A stretch of 64,000 nt of DNA, taken from NCBI RefSeq assembly GCF_028656955.1, contig NZ_JAMDGY010000027.1, positions 62,001 through 126,000 on the forward strand, read 5' to 3'. Below the pieces are notes generated by a model. It had not been told where the DNA came from, searched no databases, and worked only from the letters and a program-made list of their open reading frames with translations. The translations under genes were made by a program, and so were the position numbers. This document shows positions 46,381 through 55,631 of this stretch, one piece after another; the stretch's first letter is position 1; each line of letters begins with the position of its first letter. Source of the DNA: Pseudomonas fontis. GTDB taxonomy: Bacteria; Pseudomonadota; Gammaproteobacteria; Pseudomonadales; Pseudomonadaceae.

Positions 46381-46668
46381 TCAGCCACGGGCTTTGTCGA
46401 TGATCTCGATGTAGTCCGGGGCGTTGCGCTGGTCCTGGATGACCTGGCTGAAGGTCTGGCCGTGCTCGTCCTTGCCGTCGACGTCGTAGCCGGCCTCGAC
46501 GAAGAAGCCGACGAAGCGCTCGAAGTCGTCGATGCGCAGGCCGCGGTAGGCCTTGATCAGTTTGTGCTGCGCTGGCGAGGTGGCGTCAGCCGGCTCGAAC
46601 TGAAGGAACGACTTGATGTAGTCGTCGCTGATTTCATCGCCAATCACCTGCTTCTTGTCTTTACGCAT
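46381..46668 (-). CDS. PA4642-family small protein
   Basis: 95 aa, acidic C-terminal half (DFERFVGFFVEAGYDVDGKDEHGQTF). The family is known to me only as PA4642-like proteins of Pseudomonas, without function. The ATG at 46668 has GGAG six bases upstream; an alternative at 46698 would start ten residues earlier inside that site's upstream region. It lies convergent with mqo and ends at the shared terminator. Confidence 0.78.
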   Translation of the reverse strand: MRKDKKQVIGDEISDDYIKSFLQFEPADATSPAQHKLIKAYRGLRIDDFERFVGFFVEAGYDVDGKDEHGQTFSQVIQDQRNAPDYIEIIDKARG

Positions 46669-46739
46669 TACCGACTCCAACTGAACCATCACGGACATTT
46701 TTCACGGGCCGGCAGTGTACCCCCCGGCGGCGCTGCCAC

Positions 46740-47210
46740 TCAACGCGTGCGCACGGTTCCGGTGTGCACATCAGCCCAGATGTGGCCGTTGGCGTAGCTG
46801 AGGAACTGCACGTAGAGGGTTTCAGTGCGTAGCAGGTCAAGGATGATCCGGTACTGGGCGACTGGGTAATTCAGGGTCAGGGTGCGGGTCTTGTCGTCGA
46901 ACGCGGGCTTTTTCAGGCTCTTGCCGGCCTCGCCGTCGAAGTTGATCAACACCTGGCTGATGGTCGCGCCCTTGCTCAGCGGTTTGCCTTTGAGGCGCAC
47001 GATCAGCGGCGCGGTGATCGGGATCGGTTGCTGGCTGGATTGGCGCTGGTTGCCGACCACCACCGAATAGTCGGTGACTTGCAGCAGTTGCTGCGCTTCG
47101 GGGGTTTCCTGGCGCAGGGTCAGGTCATCGGGCGGGAGGAACTGGCTGTGCAGCGGGGCCGCAGTGACAGGCAGGCTCAGGAGGAACAGAAGGGGAAGAA
47201 GTGCGCGCAT
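46740..47210 (-). CDS. Secreted hypothetical protein
   Basis: 156 aa with a clear cleavable signal (RALLPLLFLLSLPVTA, cleavage after A-A-near 18) and a mature periplasmic part with no recognised motif. Starts at ATG 47210 with GGAG six bases upstream (a frame to 47237 adds an unsupported tail). Function unknown. Single gene, followed upstream by a REP-containing gap. Confidence 0.75.
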   Translation of the reverse strand: MRALLPLLFLLSLPVTAAPLHSQFLPPDDLTLRQETPEAQQLLQVTDYSVVVGNQRQSSQQPIPITAPLIVRLKGKPLSKGATISQVLINFDGEAGKSLKKPAFDDKTRTLTLNYPVAQYRIILDLLRTETLYVQFLSYANGHIWADVHTGTVRTR

Positions 47211-47271
47211 GACAGGCTCCTTGGGGCAGCCCGGCACTCTAGCATGAGATGTGCAGTGATATTGATGGCCT

Positions 47272-47349
47272 CATCGCCGGCAAGGCCGGCTCCCACAGGT
47301 TACCAAGGTGCAGCACACACCCCTGTGGGAGCCGGCCTTGCCGGCGATG
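47272..47349. repeat. REP-type inverted repeat, family B copy 4
   Basis: CATCGCCGGCAAGGCCGGCTCCCACA and its exact reverse complement face each other across about 26 bases, between the secreted protein start and the cupin gene stop. Confidence 0.87.
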
Positions 47350-47364
47350 AGGCTGACGCGGTGT

Positions 47365-47838
47365 TCAGTCGAACTGCGCGCGCATCCAGGCCTGATACTC
47401 AGCCACGCCCGGCTCGCCTTCACGCGGCGCCCAGGTGGCCAGCTCGCCATCGCCAACCGGCCGATATGGCCCGGACTTGCACTCGAACATGATGCTGTCT
47501 GCCTCAAGCACGACCAGGCTATGGAAAGTCCCCGGCACCAGATCCACCCCAAGGCAATCACCACCAGCGGTCATCACCCGCTTGTCGAGCACCTGGCCCT
47601 GATCATCGAAGATCAGCACACCCAGGCTGCCCTTGAGCACAATCAGGCACTCGGCCTTGTCGGCGGACATATGCCGATGAGGCTGGACATAGGTTGCCGG
47701 CTGCAAGCCAACCGCCATGCGGTGGCACGGCTCTGCCATCTCGTGGAAATTGTGGTTCTGGCGACCACGCGGGTTGGCGTGGGCTTGTTGCGCCAACGAG
47801 GTAAACAACGATTGATCGAGAAAACCAGGTTGGCGCAT
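47365..47838 (-). CDS. WbuC-like cupin-fold metalloprotein
   Basis: 157 aa cupin-fold protein of the WbuC family. The early motif RQNHNFHE and the cupin strand QPHRHMSADKAECLIVLKGSLGVLIFD carry the histidines for metal binding. WbuC-type proteins are found near surface polysaccharide genes but have no established reaction. It starts 3 bases after the hpt stop, so it is in an operon with hpt; a metabolic link is unclear. Confidence 0.85.
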   Translation of the reverse strand: MRQPGFLDQSLFTSLAQQAHANPRGRQNHNFHEMAEPCHRMAVGLQPATYVQPHRHMSADKAECLIVLKGSLGVLIFDDQGQVLDKRVMTAGGDCLGVDLVPGTFHSLVVLEADSIMFECKSGPYRPVGDGELATWAPREGEPGVAEYQAWMRAQFD

Positions 47839-47841
47839 GTG

Positions 47842-48399
47842 TCAGAGTCCCTTGACGGCGAAAATGCCATTGGCGTTACGCCAGTAGCCTTTGTAATCCA
47901 TGCCATAACCGAAGATGTACCGATCAATGCACGGCAGGCCAACGTAGTTGGCTTTCAGGTCCGGGCGGGCCTTGCGGTCATGGTCCTTGTCGATCAGCAC
48001 GGCAGTATGCACGGCACGCGCGCCGGCATGTTTGCAGAAGTCGATGATCGCACCGAGGGTATGACCTTCATCAAGGATGTCGTCGATAATCAGCACGTCA
48101 CGGTCGATGAACGACACTTCCGGCTTGGCTTTCCAGAACAGATCACCACCGCTGGTCTGATTGCGATAGCGGGTGGCGTGCAGGTAGGACGCTTCCAGCG
48201 GGAACTGCAAATGGGTCAGCAGTTTGCCAGCGAAGATCAGGCCGCCGTTCATCACGCAGAACACCACCGGATTGCTCTCGGCCAGTTCTGCGCTGATCTG
48301 GGCCCCGACGCGCGCAATGGCCGCTTCGACTTCAGCTTCGGTGTAAAGGCAGTCAGCCTCGCGCATGACTTGACGGATGTGCTCGAGATCAGCGGACAT
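47842..48399 (-). CDS. hpt: Hypoxanthine-guanine phosphoribosyltransferase
   Basis: 185 aa type I phosphoribosyltransferase. The PRPP-binding motif is VLIIDDILDEGHTL; VMNGGLIFAG is the early loop. It salvages hypoxanthine and guanine to IMP and GMP with PRPP. The ATG at 48399 follows GGAG by seven bases (CTGGAGAGCGTC). It heads an operon with the cupin gene and diverges from upp with 162 bases between, so purine and pyrimidine salvage are adjacent. Confidence 0.95.
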   Translation of the reverse strand: MSADLEHIRQVMREADCLYTEAEVEAAIARVGAQISAELAESNPVVFCVMNGGLIFAGKLLTHLQFPLEASYLHATRYRNQTSGGDLFWKAKPEVSFIDRDVLIIDDILDEGHTLGAIIDFCKHAGARAVHTAVLIDKDHDRKARPDLKANYVGLPCIDRYIFGYGMDYKGYWRNANGIFAVKGL

Positions 48400-48561
48400 G
48401 ACGCTCTCCAGGGGCTGCATTTAAGAAAAGCGGGCAAAGGTACGCATCCACGCTCCCCAGATCAAGCATTTCTGGACTAACGTCCAGTATGCCTATAGGA
48501 CACGCGGCGCTGAATAGATTAATCTAGCGCGGTTTTTTGCCCGCCCCGGAGCCTTCCCCCT

Positions 48562-49200
48562 ATGCCTACCCGTGAGATCCGCCATCCGCTGATCCGCCAC
48601 AAGCTCGGCCTTATGCGCCGCGCTGATATCAGCACCAAGAATTTTCGCGAACTCGCCCAGGAAGTCGGCACGCTCCTGACCTACGAAGCGACCAAAGACC
48701 TGCCCCTCGAAAGCTATGAAATCGATGGCTGGTGCGGCAAGGTCCAGGTCGAGAAAATCGCCGGCAAGAAAATTACTGTAGTACCAATCCTGCGCGCCGG
48801 TATCGGCATGCTCGACGGCGTGCTCAGCCTGATCCCGGGCGCCAAGGTCAGCGCCGTCGGCGTTGCGCGCAACGAGGAAACCCTCGAGGCGCACACCTAC
48901 CTGGAAAAGCTCGCACCGGAAATCAACGAACGCCTGGCCCTGATCATCGATCCGATGCTGGCCACCGGCGCATCGATGGTTGCCACCATCGACCTGCTGA
49001 AGAAAGCCGGCTGCAAGGACATCCGTGCGATGGTCCTGGTCGCCGCGCCCGAAGGCATCGCCGTGGTCGAGAAAGCACACCCGGACGTGCAGATCTTCAC
49101 GGCCTCGATCGATGAGCGCCTGAACGAGCACGGTTACATCATCCCTGGCCTGGGCGATGCGGGCGACAAGATCTTCGGCACCAAGCAGAAGGACGCTTGA
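48562..49200 (+). CDS. upp: Uracil phosphoribosyltransferase
   Basis: 212 aa. It converts uracil and PRPP to UMP and PPi. The PRPP loop [15 protein letters not shown], the [10 protein letters not shown] strand and the C-terminal uracil-binding [17 protein letters not shown] match the family. It is 2 bases before uraA, in a uracil uptake and salvage operon. Confidence 0.97.
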   Translation: MPTREIRHPLIRHKLGLMRRADISTKNFRELAQEVGTLLTYEATKDLPLESYEIDGWCGKVQVEKIAGKKITVVPILRAGIGMLDGVLSLIPGAKVSAVGVARNEETLEAHTYLEKLAPEINERLALIIDPMLATGASMVATIDLLKKAGCKDIRAMVLVAAPEGIAVVEKAHPDVQIFTASIDERLNEHGYIIPGLGDAGDKIFGTKQKDA

Positions 49201-49202
49201 GC

Positions 49203-50477
49203 ATGCAGGACGAGTTCAACGACCCGCTCTGGCGCCAGGTCCTTTCCGGTGCGCAGATGCTCTTCGTAGCATTTGGCGCACTGGTATTGATGCCGCTGAT
49301 TACCGGCCTTGACCCGAACGTAGCGCTGTTCACCGCGGGCCTGGGGACTCTGCTGTTCCAGATCGTGACGGGCCGCCAGGTACCGGTGTTCCTGGCGTCG
49401 AGCTTTGCCTTCATCACCCCGATCATCCTCGCCAAGGGCCAGTTCGGCCTGGCCGAGACCATGGGCGGGGTCATGGCTGCCGGCTTCGTCTACACCTTCC
49501 TCGGCCTGGCCGTGAAGATCAAAGGCACCGGTTTCATCGACCGCCTGCTGCCACCGGTAGTGATTGGCCCGGTGATCATCTCGATCGGCCTGGCCATGGC
49601 CCCGATTGCCGCGAACATGGCAATGGGCAAGTCCGGTGACGGCGCCGAGCTGCTGCCATACAGCACCGCGATGATGATCTCGATGCCGGCGCTGCTCACC
49701 ACCTTGATCGTCGCCGTGTTCGGCAAGGGCATCTTCCGCCTGGTGCCGATCATTTCCGGTGTGCTGGTCGGTTTCGCCCTGTCGTTCTACTTCGGCGTAG
49801 TCGACACCGCGAAAATCGCCGCCGCGCCATGGCTGGCCATCCCGCACTTCACCGCGCCAGCGTTCAACTGGCAAGCGATCCTGTTCATCGTACCGGTGGC
49901 CCTGGCCCCGGCGATCGAGCACATCGGCGGGGTGATTGCCGTGGGTAGCGTGACCGGCAAGGACTACCTGAAAAAGCCTGGCCTGCACCGCACCCTGCTG
50001 GGTGACGGCATTGCCACCACCACTGCCGGCCTGTTCGGCGGCCCGCCCAACACCACCTACGCCGAAGTGACTGGCGCGGTGATGCTGACCAAGAACTACA
50101 ACCCGAAGATCATGACCTGGGCGGCGGTGTTCGCCATCACCCTGGCGTTCATCGGCAAGTTCGGCGCGCTGTTGCAGAGCATCCCGGTGCCGGTGATGGG
50201 CGGGATCCTGTGCCTGTTGTTCGGTTCGATTGCGGCCGTGGGCATGAACACCATGATCCGCCACAAGATCGACCTGGGCGAAGCACGCAACCTGGTGATC
50301 GTCTCGGTGACCCTGGTGTTCGGGATTGGCGGTGTGCTGGTCGGTAGCGGTACCGGGCCAGACGATTGGGGCCTCAAAGGCATCGCGCTGTGCGCGGTGG
50401 TGGCGATTGCCCTGAACCTGCTGCTGCCGGGCAACGACGGCTGGAAGAACAAGACACTGGACGACCAGTTGCCTTGA
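49203..50477 (+). CDS. uraA: Uracil permease (NCS2 family)
   Basis: 424 aa, strongly hydrophobic, NCS2 (UraA/UapA) nucleobase:proton symporter. The fold is 14 helices; the motif FGGPPNTTYAEVTGAV and the EHIGGVIAVG segment of TM8-TM10 carry the substrate-binding acidic residues of the family. The ATG at 49203 is chosen; a TTG at 49197 would overlap the upp stop. It is coupled to upp by a 2-base gap. A REP follows. Confidence 0.95.
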   Translation: MQDEFNDPLWRQVLSGAQMLFVAFGALVLMPLITGLDPNVALFTAGLGTLLFQIVTGRQVPVFLASSFAFITPIILAKGQFGLAETMGGVMAAGFVYTFLGLAVKIKGTGFIDRLLPPVVIGPVIISIGLAMAPIAANMAMGKSGDGAELLPYSTAMMISMPALLTTLIVAVFGKGIFRLVPIISGVLVGFALSFYFGVVDTAKIAAAPWLAIPHFTAPAFNWQAILFIVPVALAPAIEHIGGVIAVGSVTGKDYLKKPGLHRTLLGDGIATTTAGLFGGPPNTTYAEVTGAVMLTKNYNPKIMTWAAVFAITLAFIGKFGALLQSIPVPVMGGILCLLFGSIAAVGMNTMIRHKIDLGEARNLVIVSVTLVFGIGGVLVGSGTGPDDWGLKGIALCAVVAIALNLLLPGNDGWKNKTLDDQLP

Positions 50478-50486
50478 TCTGAAAAG

Positions 50487-50564
50487 CATCGCCGGCAAAG
50501 CCGGCTCCCACAAGGGTCAGTGTTGCGACTCGATACCCTGTGGGAGCCGGCCTTGCCGGCGATG
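50487..50564. repeat. REP-type inverted repeat, family B copy 5
   Basis: CATCGCCGGCAAAGCCGGCTCCCACA (one base change) faces its near-reverse complement across about 26 bases, between the convergent uraA and hemH genes. Confidence 0.87.
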
Positions 50565-50576
50565 GGCTAACTCAGC

Positions 50577-51593
50577 TCAATCAGCCTTCTCACACAACGT
50601 CTTCAACGCCTGCACCCACTGCGGGTGATCGTTCAGGCAAGGCACCAGAACCAACTCCTCCCCGCCCGCCTCGACAAACTGCTCGCGTCCGCGATCGCCG
50701 ATCTCTTCCAGCGTCTCGATGCAGTCGGCAACAAACGCCGGGCACATCACCAGCAGCTTCTTCACCCCCGACTTGCCCAGCTCATCGAGCCGCGCCTCGG
50801 TATAGGGTTCGATCCACTTCGCCTTGCCCAAACGTGACTGGAACGACACCGACCACTTGCCGTCCGGGATGCCCATCTGGCGGGCGAACAATTGCGCCGA
50901 ACGCAGGCACTGCCCGCGATAACACACCGCCAACATTTCCGGCGACGAGTCCTTGCAGCAATCGGCGGCCTGGAAGTCGTGATTGCCGGTCGGGTCGAGC
51001 TTCTTCAGGTGCCGCTCGGGCAAGCCATGGAAGCTCAACAGCAGGTGGTCGTAGTCCTGCTGCAGATACGGCCGGGCGCTTTCAACCAGGGCGTCGATGT
51101 ACTCCGGCTGATCAAAGAACGGACGCAACACTGCCATCTCCAGCGCCAGCTTGTGCTCGGCCACCACCTGCCTGGCCTGCTCGACCACCGTGGTCACCGT
51201 GCTGTCGGCGAACTGTGGATAAAGCGGCGCCAGCGTCACCTTGCGTACACCCTGGCTGGCCAGGCGCTGCAAGACGCTGGGCAAGGAGGGCTCGCCATAA
51301 CGCATGGCCATCTCCACCGGCCCGTGCGGCCAGTGCTCGCGCATCGCAGCTTGCAGGCGGCGGGTCAGCACCACCAGCGGCGAACCCTCCTCCCACCAGA
51401 TCGAGGCGTAGGCATGCGCCGACTGTTCCGGGCGCTTGATCAGGATCAGCGAGACCAACAGCCGCCGAACCGGCCACGGCAGGTCGATCACGTACGGGTC
51501 CATGAGGAACTGGTTGAGGTAGCGACGCACATCGGCGACAGACGTGGAGGCCGGCGAACCGAGGTTGACCAGCAACAGAGCATGATCGGTCAT
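50577..51593 (-). CDS. hemH: Ferrochelatase
   Basis: 338 aa. It inserts Fe2+ into protoporphyrin IX as the last step of haem synthesis. The catalytic His is in [15 protein letters not shown], and the C-terminal [19 protein letters not shown] block with the conserved acidic residues is present. It is followed 12 bases downstream (in transcription it precedes nothing else; upstream lies the TIGR01777 gene, ending 12 bases before its start). The two form an operon, read leftward. Confidence 0.96.
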   Translation of the reverse strand: MTDHALLLVNLGSPASTSVADVRRYLNQFLMDPYVIDLPWPVRRLLVSLILIKRPEQSAHAYASIWWEEGSPLVVLTRRLQAAMREHWPHGPVEMAMRYGEPSLPSVLQRLASQGVRKVTLAPLYPQFADSTVTTVVEQARQVVAEHKLALEMAVLRPFFDQPEYIDALVESARPYLQQDYDHLLLSFHGLPERHLKKLDPTGNHDFQAADCCKDSSPEMLAVCYRGQCLRSAQLFARQMGIPDGKWSVSFQSRLGKAKWIEPYTEARLDELGKSGVKKLLVMCPAFVADCIETLEEIGDRGREQFVEAGGEELVLVPCLNDHPQWVQALKTLCEKAD

Positions 51594-51605
51594 GCAACAT
51601 CCTTT

Positions 51606-52508
51606 TCAGAGGCGTCGGGACAGTTCGTCCAGCGCCGATTGCACATCGTTGAAACGGAACGTGAAGCCTGCCGCCAGCGCCCGCACCGGGCGGGCCCGCT
51701 GGCCGCCGAGCAACAGTGTCGACAGCTCGCCAAGGCCAGCCTTGAGCAGCAGCGCCGGCACCGGCAGCAAGGCCGGGCGATGCAGGGTGCGGCCCAGGCG
51801 CTTGGCGAACTCGCGGTTGCGCACCGGCTCCGGAGCGCAGGCATTATAAGGACCGCTGGCGTCATCGTGCTGCAAGAGAAAATCAATCAAGGCGATTTCG
51901 TCATGAATATGAATCCACGGCATCCATTGCCGCCCCTCGCCAAGCGGCCCGCCCAGCCCAAGTTTGAACGGCAGGCGCAGGCGCGACAAAAAGCCGCCCT
52001 CGCTGGCCAGGACCAACCCGGTACGCACCAGCACCACGCGCATCCCCAGCGCTTCGGCACGCGAGGCGGTTTCTTCCCAGGCGATGCACAGTTGGCTGGC
52101 GAAATCCTCCTTCACCGGCCTTGAGGCTTCGGTCAGTTCACGCTCGCCGCCATCACCGTACCAACCCACGGCTGACCCGGAGATCAACACCGCAGGGCGC
52201 TGCGAGCGACGCTCAAGCCAGGCCAGCAGTTGCTCGGTGAGGGCGATGCGGCTGCCCCAGAGCACCGCCCGTCGCGAAGTTGTCCACGGGCGATCGGCAA
52301 TCGGCGCGCCTGCCAGGTTGATGACGGCATCCACCGGCTCGTTGTCGAGTTCTTCCAGCGCGGCAACGCCACGCACACCGGCACCACACAATCGACCCAC
52401 CTGCTCCGGGCGACGACTCCAGACACTCAGTTGATGCCCACGGTCAAGCCAGTGTCGACAGAGTTGCTGTCCGATCAAGCCAGTACCGCCTGTCAGCAAT
52501 ATATGCAT
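51606..52508 (-). CDS. TIGR01777-family epimerase/reductase (YfcH-like SDR)
   Basis: 300 aa extended SDR. It has the N-terminal nucleotide loop LTGGTGLIGQQL, the strand DAVINLAGAPI and the family C-terminal DUF1731-like motif ARPVRALAAGFTFRF. The reaction is unknown; E. coli YfcH is the nearest named relative. It precedes hemH on the minus strand (12-base gap) and diverges from the renalase-like gene, with a LitR-type box between them that could also serve this gene. Confidence 0.9.
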   Translation of the reverse strand: MHILLTGGTGLIGQQLCRHWLDRGHQLSVWSRRPEQVGRLCGAGVRGVAALEELDNEPVDAVINLAGAPIADRPWTTSRRAVLWGSRIALTEQLLAWLERRSQRPAVLISGSAVGWYGDGGERELTEASRPVKEDFASQLCIAWEETASRAEALGMRVVLVRTGLVLASEGGFLSRLRLPFKLGLGGPLGEGRQWMPWIHIHDEIALIDFLLQHDDASGPYNACAPEPVRNREFAKRLGRTLHRPALLPVPALLLKAGLGELSTLLLGGQRARPVRALAAGFTFRFNDVQSALDELSRRL

Positions 52509-52620
52509 GGCTGTGTCCTCACTTGGCGCTGCCTGGTCTATTTTTAATTACAAGGCACTTTTTTGACCGATTGCTCTCGGATAAACATAGGCGAACCTGT
52601 CTCAACGAGCGGAATCACCT

Positions 52621-52644
52621 TATACAAGATTCGAGCATTGTACA
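52621..52644. promoter_or_regulatory. LitR/CarH-type operator box 1
   Basis: TATACA-N12-TGTACA, a full match to T(G/A)TACA-N12-TGTA(C/T)A, the site I recall for LitR-type MerR regulators of Pseudomonas light-inducible genes. It lies 50 bases before the renalase-like start, in the gap with the divergent TIGR01777 gene. Confidence 0.7.
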
Positions 52645-52675
52645 GGTTTGCCCTGCAGCGTAGGCTGTTTCCTAA

Positions 52676-53680
<1,005 letters not shown>

Positions 53681-53701
53681 CCACAGCGCCTCGATAAAAG
53701 T

Positions 53702-53725
53702 TATACAGATAATTTGACTTGTACA
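53702..53725 (+). promoter_or_regulatory. LitR/CarH-type operator box 2 overlapping a promoter
   Basis: TATACA-N12-TGTACA. The box overlaps a -35 (TTGACT, 53714-53719) and precedes a -10 (TATGAT, 53736-53741) at 16-base spacing, so a bound repressor would block the promoter. Confidence 0.72.
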
Positions 53726-53751
53726 GCATGTTCCCTATGATTGAGCAAAGC

Positions 53752-53775
53752 TGTACAAGTTATTAATTCTGTATA
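53752..53775 (+). promoter_or_regulatory. LitR/CarH-type operator box 3
   Basis: TGTACA-N12-TGTATA, matching the T(G/A)TACA-N12-TGTA(C/T)A pattern. It lies just past the -10 of the promoter in the previous entry, about 20 bases before the DUF523 gene start, so the promoter is flanked by two boxes. Confidence 0.7.
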
Positions 53776-53795
53776 GATATCAGTCGAGCGTTCCC

Positions 53796-54752
53796 ATGGC
53801 CCAGTGCAAACCCCGCATCGCCATCAGCGCCTGCCTGGCAGGCGAAGCGGTCCGCTACAACGGCGGACACAAAGTCTCACGCCTGTGCACCGAAGTGCTC
53901 GCGGAACATTTCGACTTCATCAGCGTATGCCCGGAAGTAGCCATCGGCCTGGGCATCCCGCGTGCCGCCATTCGCCTGATCGGCGACCCGCAAGCACCGC
54001 GCGCGGTCGGCAGCCGCGATCCCGACCTCGATGTATCCGCAGCGCTCAGCGCCTATGGCAGGCAAATGGCCGGTGAACTGCAGGGTATCTGCGGCTATAT
54101 CTTCATGCAGAAATCACCGTCCTGTGGACTGGAGCGGGTCAAGGTCTACCAGGCCAACGGCTACCCTGCCGCCGAAGGTGGGCGCGGGCTGTATGCCGCA
54201 CACTTCTGCGCCTCGCAACCGGATCTGCCGGTGGAAGAGGAAGGCCGCCTGTGCGACCCGGTGCTGCGCGAGAACTTCATTACCCGCGTGTTTGCCTATG
54301 CCGACTGGCAGGCGCTGCGCGCCGGCGGGCTCAGTCGCAACGCGCTGATACGCTTCCATTCCCGCTATAAATACCAGTTGATGGCGCACAACCCGCACCA
54401 GTACAAGGTGCTCGGCAAGCTGATCGGCAGCCTGCGCCGCGACGACGACCCCGAAGTGATAGGGCCGCAATACTTCAGCCAGTTGATGAAAGCCCTGACG
54501 CGCTGCGCCAGCCGTGGCACCCATGGCAATGTGTTGCTGCACCTGAGCGGCTACCTGCGCAATGCGCTGGACCCGCAGGACAAACAGGAGATTCGCGCAG
54601 TGATCGAGCAATACCAGGCCGGCGTGGTGCCACTGGTGGTCCCGCTGACCCTGCTCAAGCATCACCTGCGCCACCACCCTGATCCCTACTTGGCGCAGCA
54701 GGTCTACCTGCAACCGCACCCGGAAAACCTGAGCCTGCGCAATGCCATCTGA
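53796..54752 (+). CDS. DUF523-DUF1722 fusion protein (YbgA-type C-terminus)
   Basis: 318 aa. The N-terminal DUF523 domain (1-150) has three cysteines in the pattern of TudS thiouracil desulfurase [4Fe-4S] ligands: C13 in ISACLAGE, C45 in VCPE and C110 in KSPSCG. The C-terminal half (about 195-310) is DUF1722, the YbgA domain (FHSRYKYQLMAHNPHQYKVLG), found next to phr in E. coli too. The product is thus a fusion of two photolyase-associated domains. Its reaction is unknown. It heads a four-gene operon behind LitR boxes 2 and 3. Confidence 0.85.
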   Translation: MAQCKPRIAISACLAGEAVRYNGGHKVSRLCTEVLAEHFDFISVCPEVAIGLGIPRAAIRLIGDPQAPRAVGSRDPDLDVSAALSAYGRQMAGELQGICGYIFMQKSPSCGLERVKVYQANGYPAAEGGRGLYAAHFCASQPDLPVEEEGRLCDPVLRENFITRVFAYADWQALRAGGLSRNALIRFHSRYKYQLMAHNPHQYKVLGKLIGSLRRDDDPEVIGPQYFSQLMKALTRCASRGTHGNVLLHLSGYLRNALDPQDKQEIRAVIEQYQAGVVPLVVPLTLLKHHLRHHPDPYLAQQVYLQPHPENLSLRNAI

Positions 54753-55620
54753 AACCGAGCTGTTGCCCATCCGCGAGGTCACCCGCCTGACCGGGGTCAA
54801 TCCGGTCACGCTGCGCGCCTGGGAACGTCGCTATGGGCTGATCGTGCCGCAGCGCACCAGCAAGGGCCATCGACTGTACAGCCCGGAGCATGTCCTGCGG
54901 ATCCGCCAGATCCTGCACTGGCTCGACCGGGGCGTGGCCGTGGGCCAGGTCAAGCCGCTGCTGGACAGTGCCGCCGCGCGCGATACCCCCGCCGACGATG
55001 AGTGGCAGACCTTGCGCGCGCGCCTGGTCGACTGCATCGAACTGCTGGCCGAGCGGCGCCTTGACCAACTGTTCAACCAGGCCATGGCGTTGTACCCGGC
55101 GACCACGCTGTGCGAGCACCTGATGCTGCCACTGCTCGCCGAACTGGAACTGCGCTGGCAGCGCCACCCGAGCGCGCAGATGGAGCAAGTGTTTTTTCAC
55201 TCCTGGCTGCGCAGCAAGCTGGGCAGCCGCATCTACCACAACAATCGCCAGTTGCCTGAGCCGCCCATCCTGCTGATCAACGGCTCGAACCTGTTGTTCG
55301 ATGCCCAGCTTTGGCTATGCGCATGGCTGATCAGTGACAGCGGTGCAGGCGTTGAGGTATTCGACTGGCCACTCCCACCCCGCCAGCTGGCGTCGGCCAT
55401 CGAGCGGCTTGGCGCACGGGCCCTGCTCATCAGCCTGAACGCTGCCGTGGACATCGGCGAACTGCAACGCGGACTGACATCGGTCAAGGTGCCGAAACTC
55501 CTGTTTGGCAGTGTGGTCAGCCTATATAGGCAGGCACTGGAAGCAGCACCCAACCCATTGCATTTGCTGGACTCGCCGCTATCGGCCAGTCGGCATGTAC
55601 TGACACGCTCCACCCTATAG
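54742..55620 (+). CDS. MerR-family regulator, LitR/CarH-like, B12-less
   Basis: 292 aa. The N-terminal MerR HTH is at about 8-75 (PIREVTRLTGVNPVTLRAWERRYGL), and a longer C-terminal region resembles the four-helix plus Rossmann design of CarH/LitR light sensors. The usual adenosylcobalamin residues are absent: EH after the helix is EQ (HPSAQMEQVFFH), and no D-x-H-x-x-G exists in the last 120 residues (GSNLLFDAQLW). It would not sense light through B12. It overlaps the upstream gene by 11 bases and precedes phrB. It is probably the repressor acting on the boxes. Confidence 0.82.
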   Translation: MPSETELLPIREVTRLTGVNPVTLRAWERRYGLIVPQRTSKGHRLYSPEHVLRIRQILHWLDRGVAVGQVKPLLDSAAARDTPADDEWQTLRARLVDCIELLAERRLDQLFNQAMALYPATTLCEHLMLPLLAELELRWQRHPSAQMEQVFFHSWLRSKLGSRIYHNNRQLPEPPILLINGSNLLFDAQLWLCAWLISDSGAGVEVFDWPLPPRQLASAIERLGARALLISLNAAVDIGELQRGLTSVKVPKLLFGSVVSLYRQALEAAPNPLHLLDSPLSASRHVLTRSTL

Positions 55621-55631
55621 AGAGCCGCACC

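Noticed and set aside
55519..55535. CCTATATAGG palindrome inside the MerR gene considered as another operator
   Set aside because: It does not fit the T(G/A)TACA-N12-TGTA(C/T)A pattern and lies in coding sequence away from a promoter.
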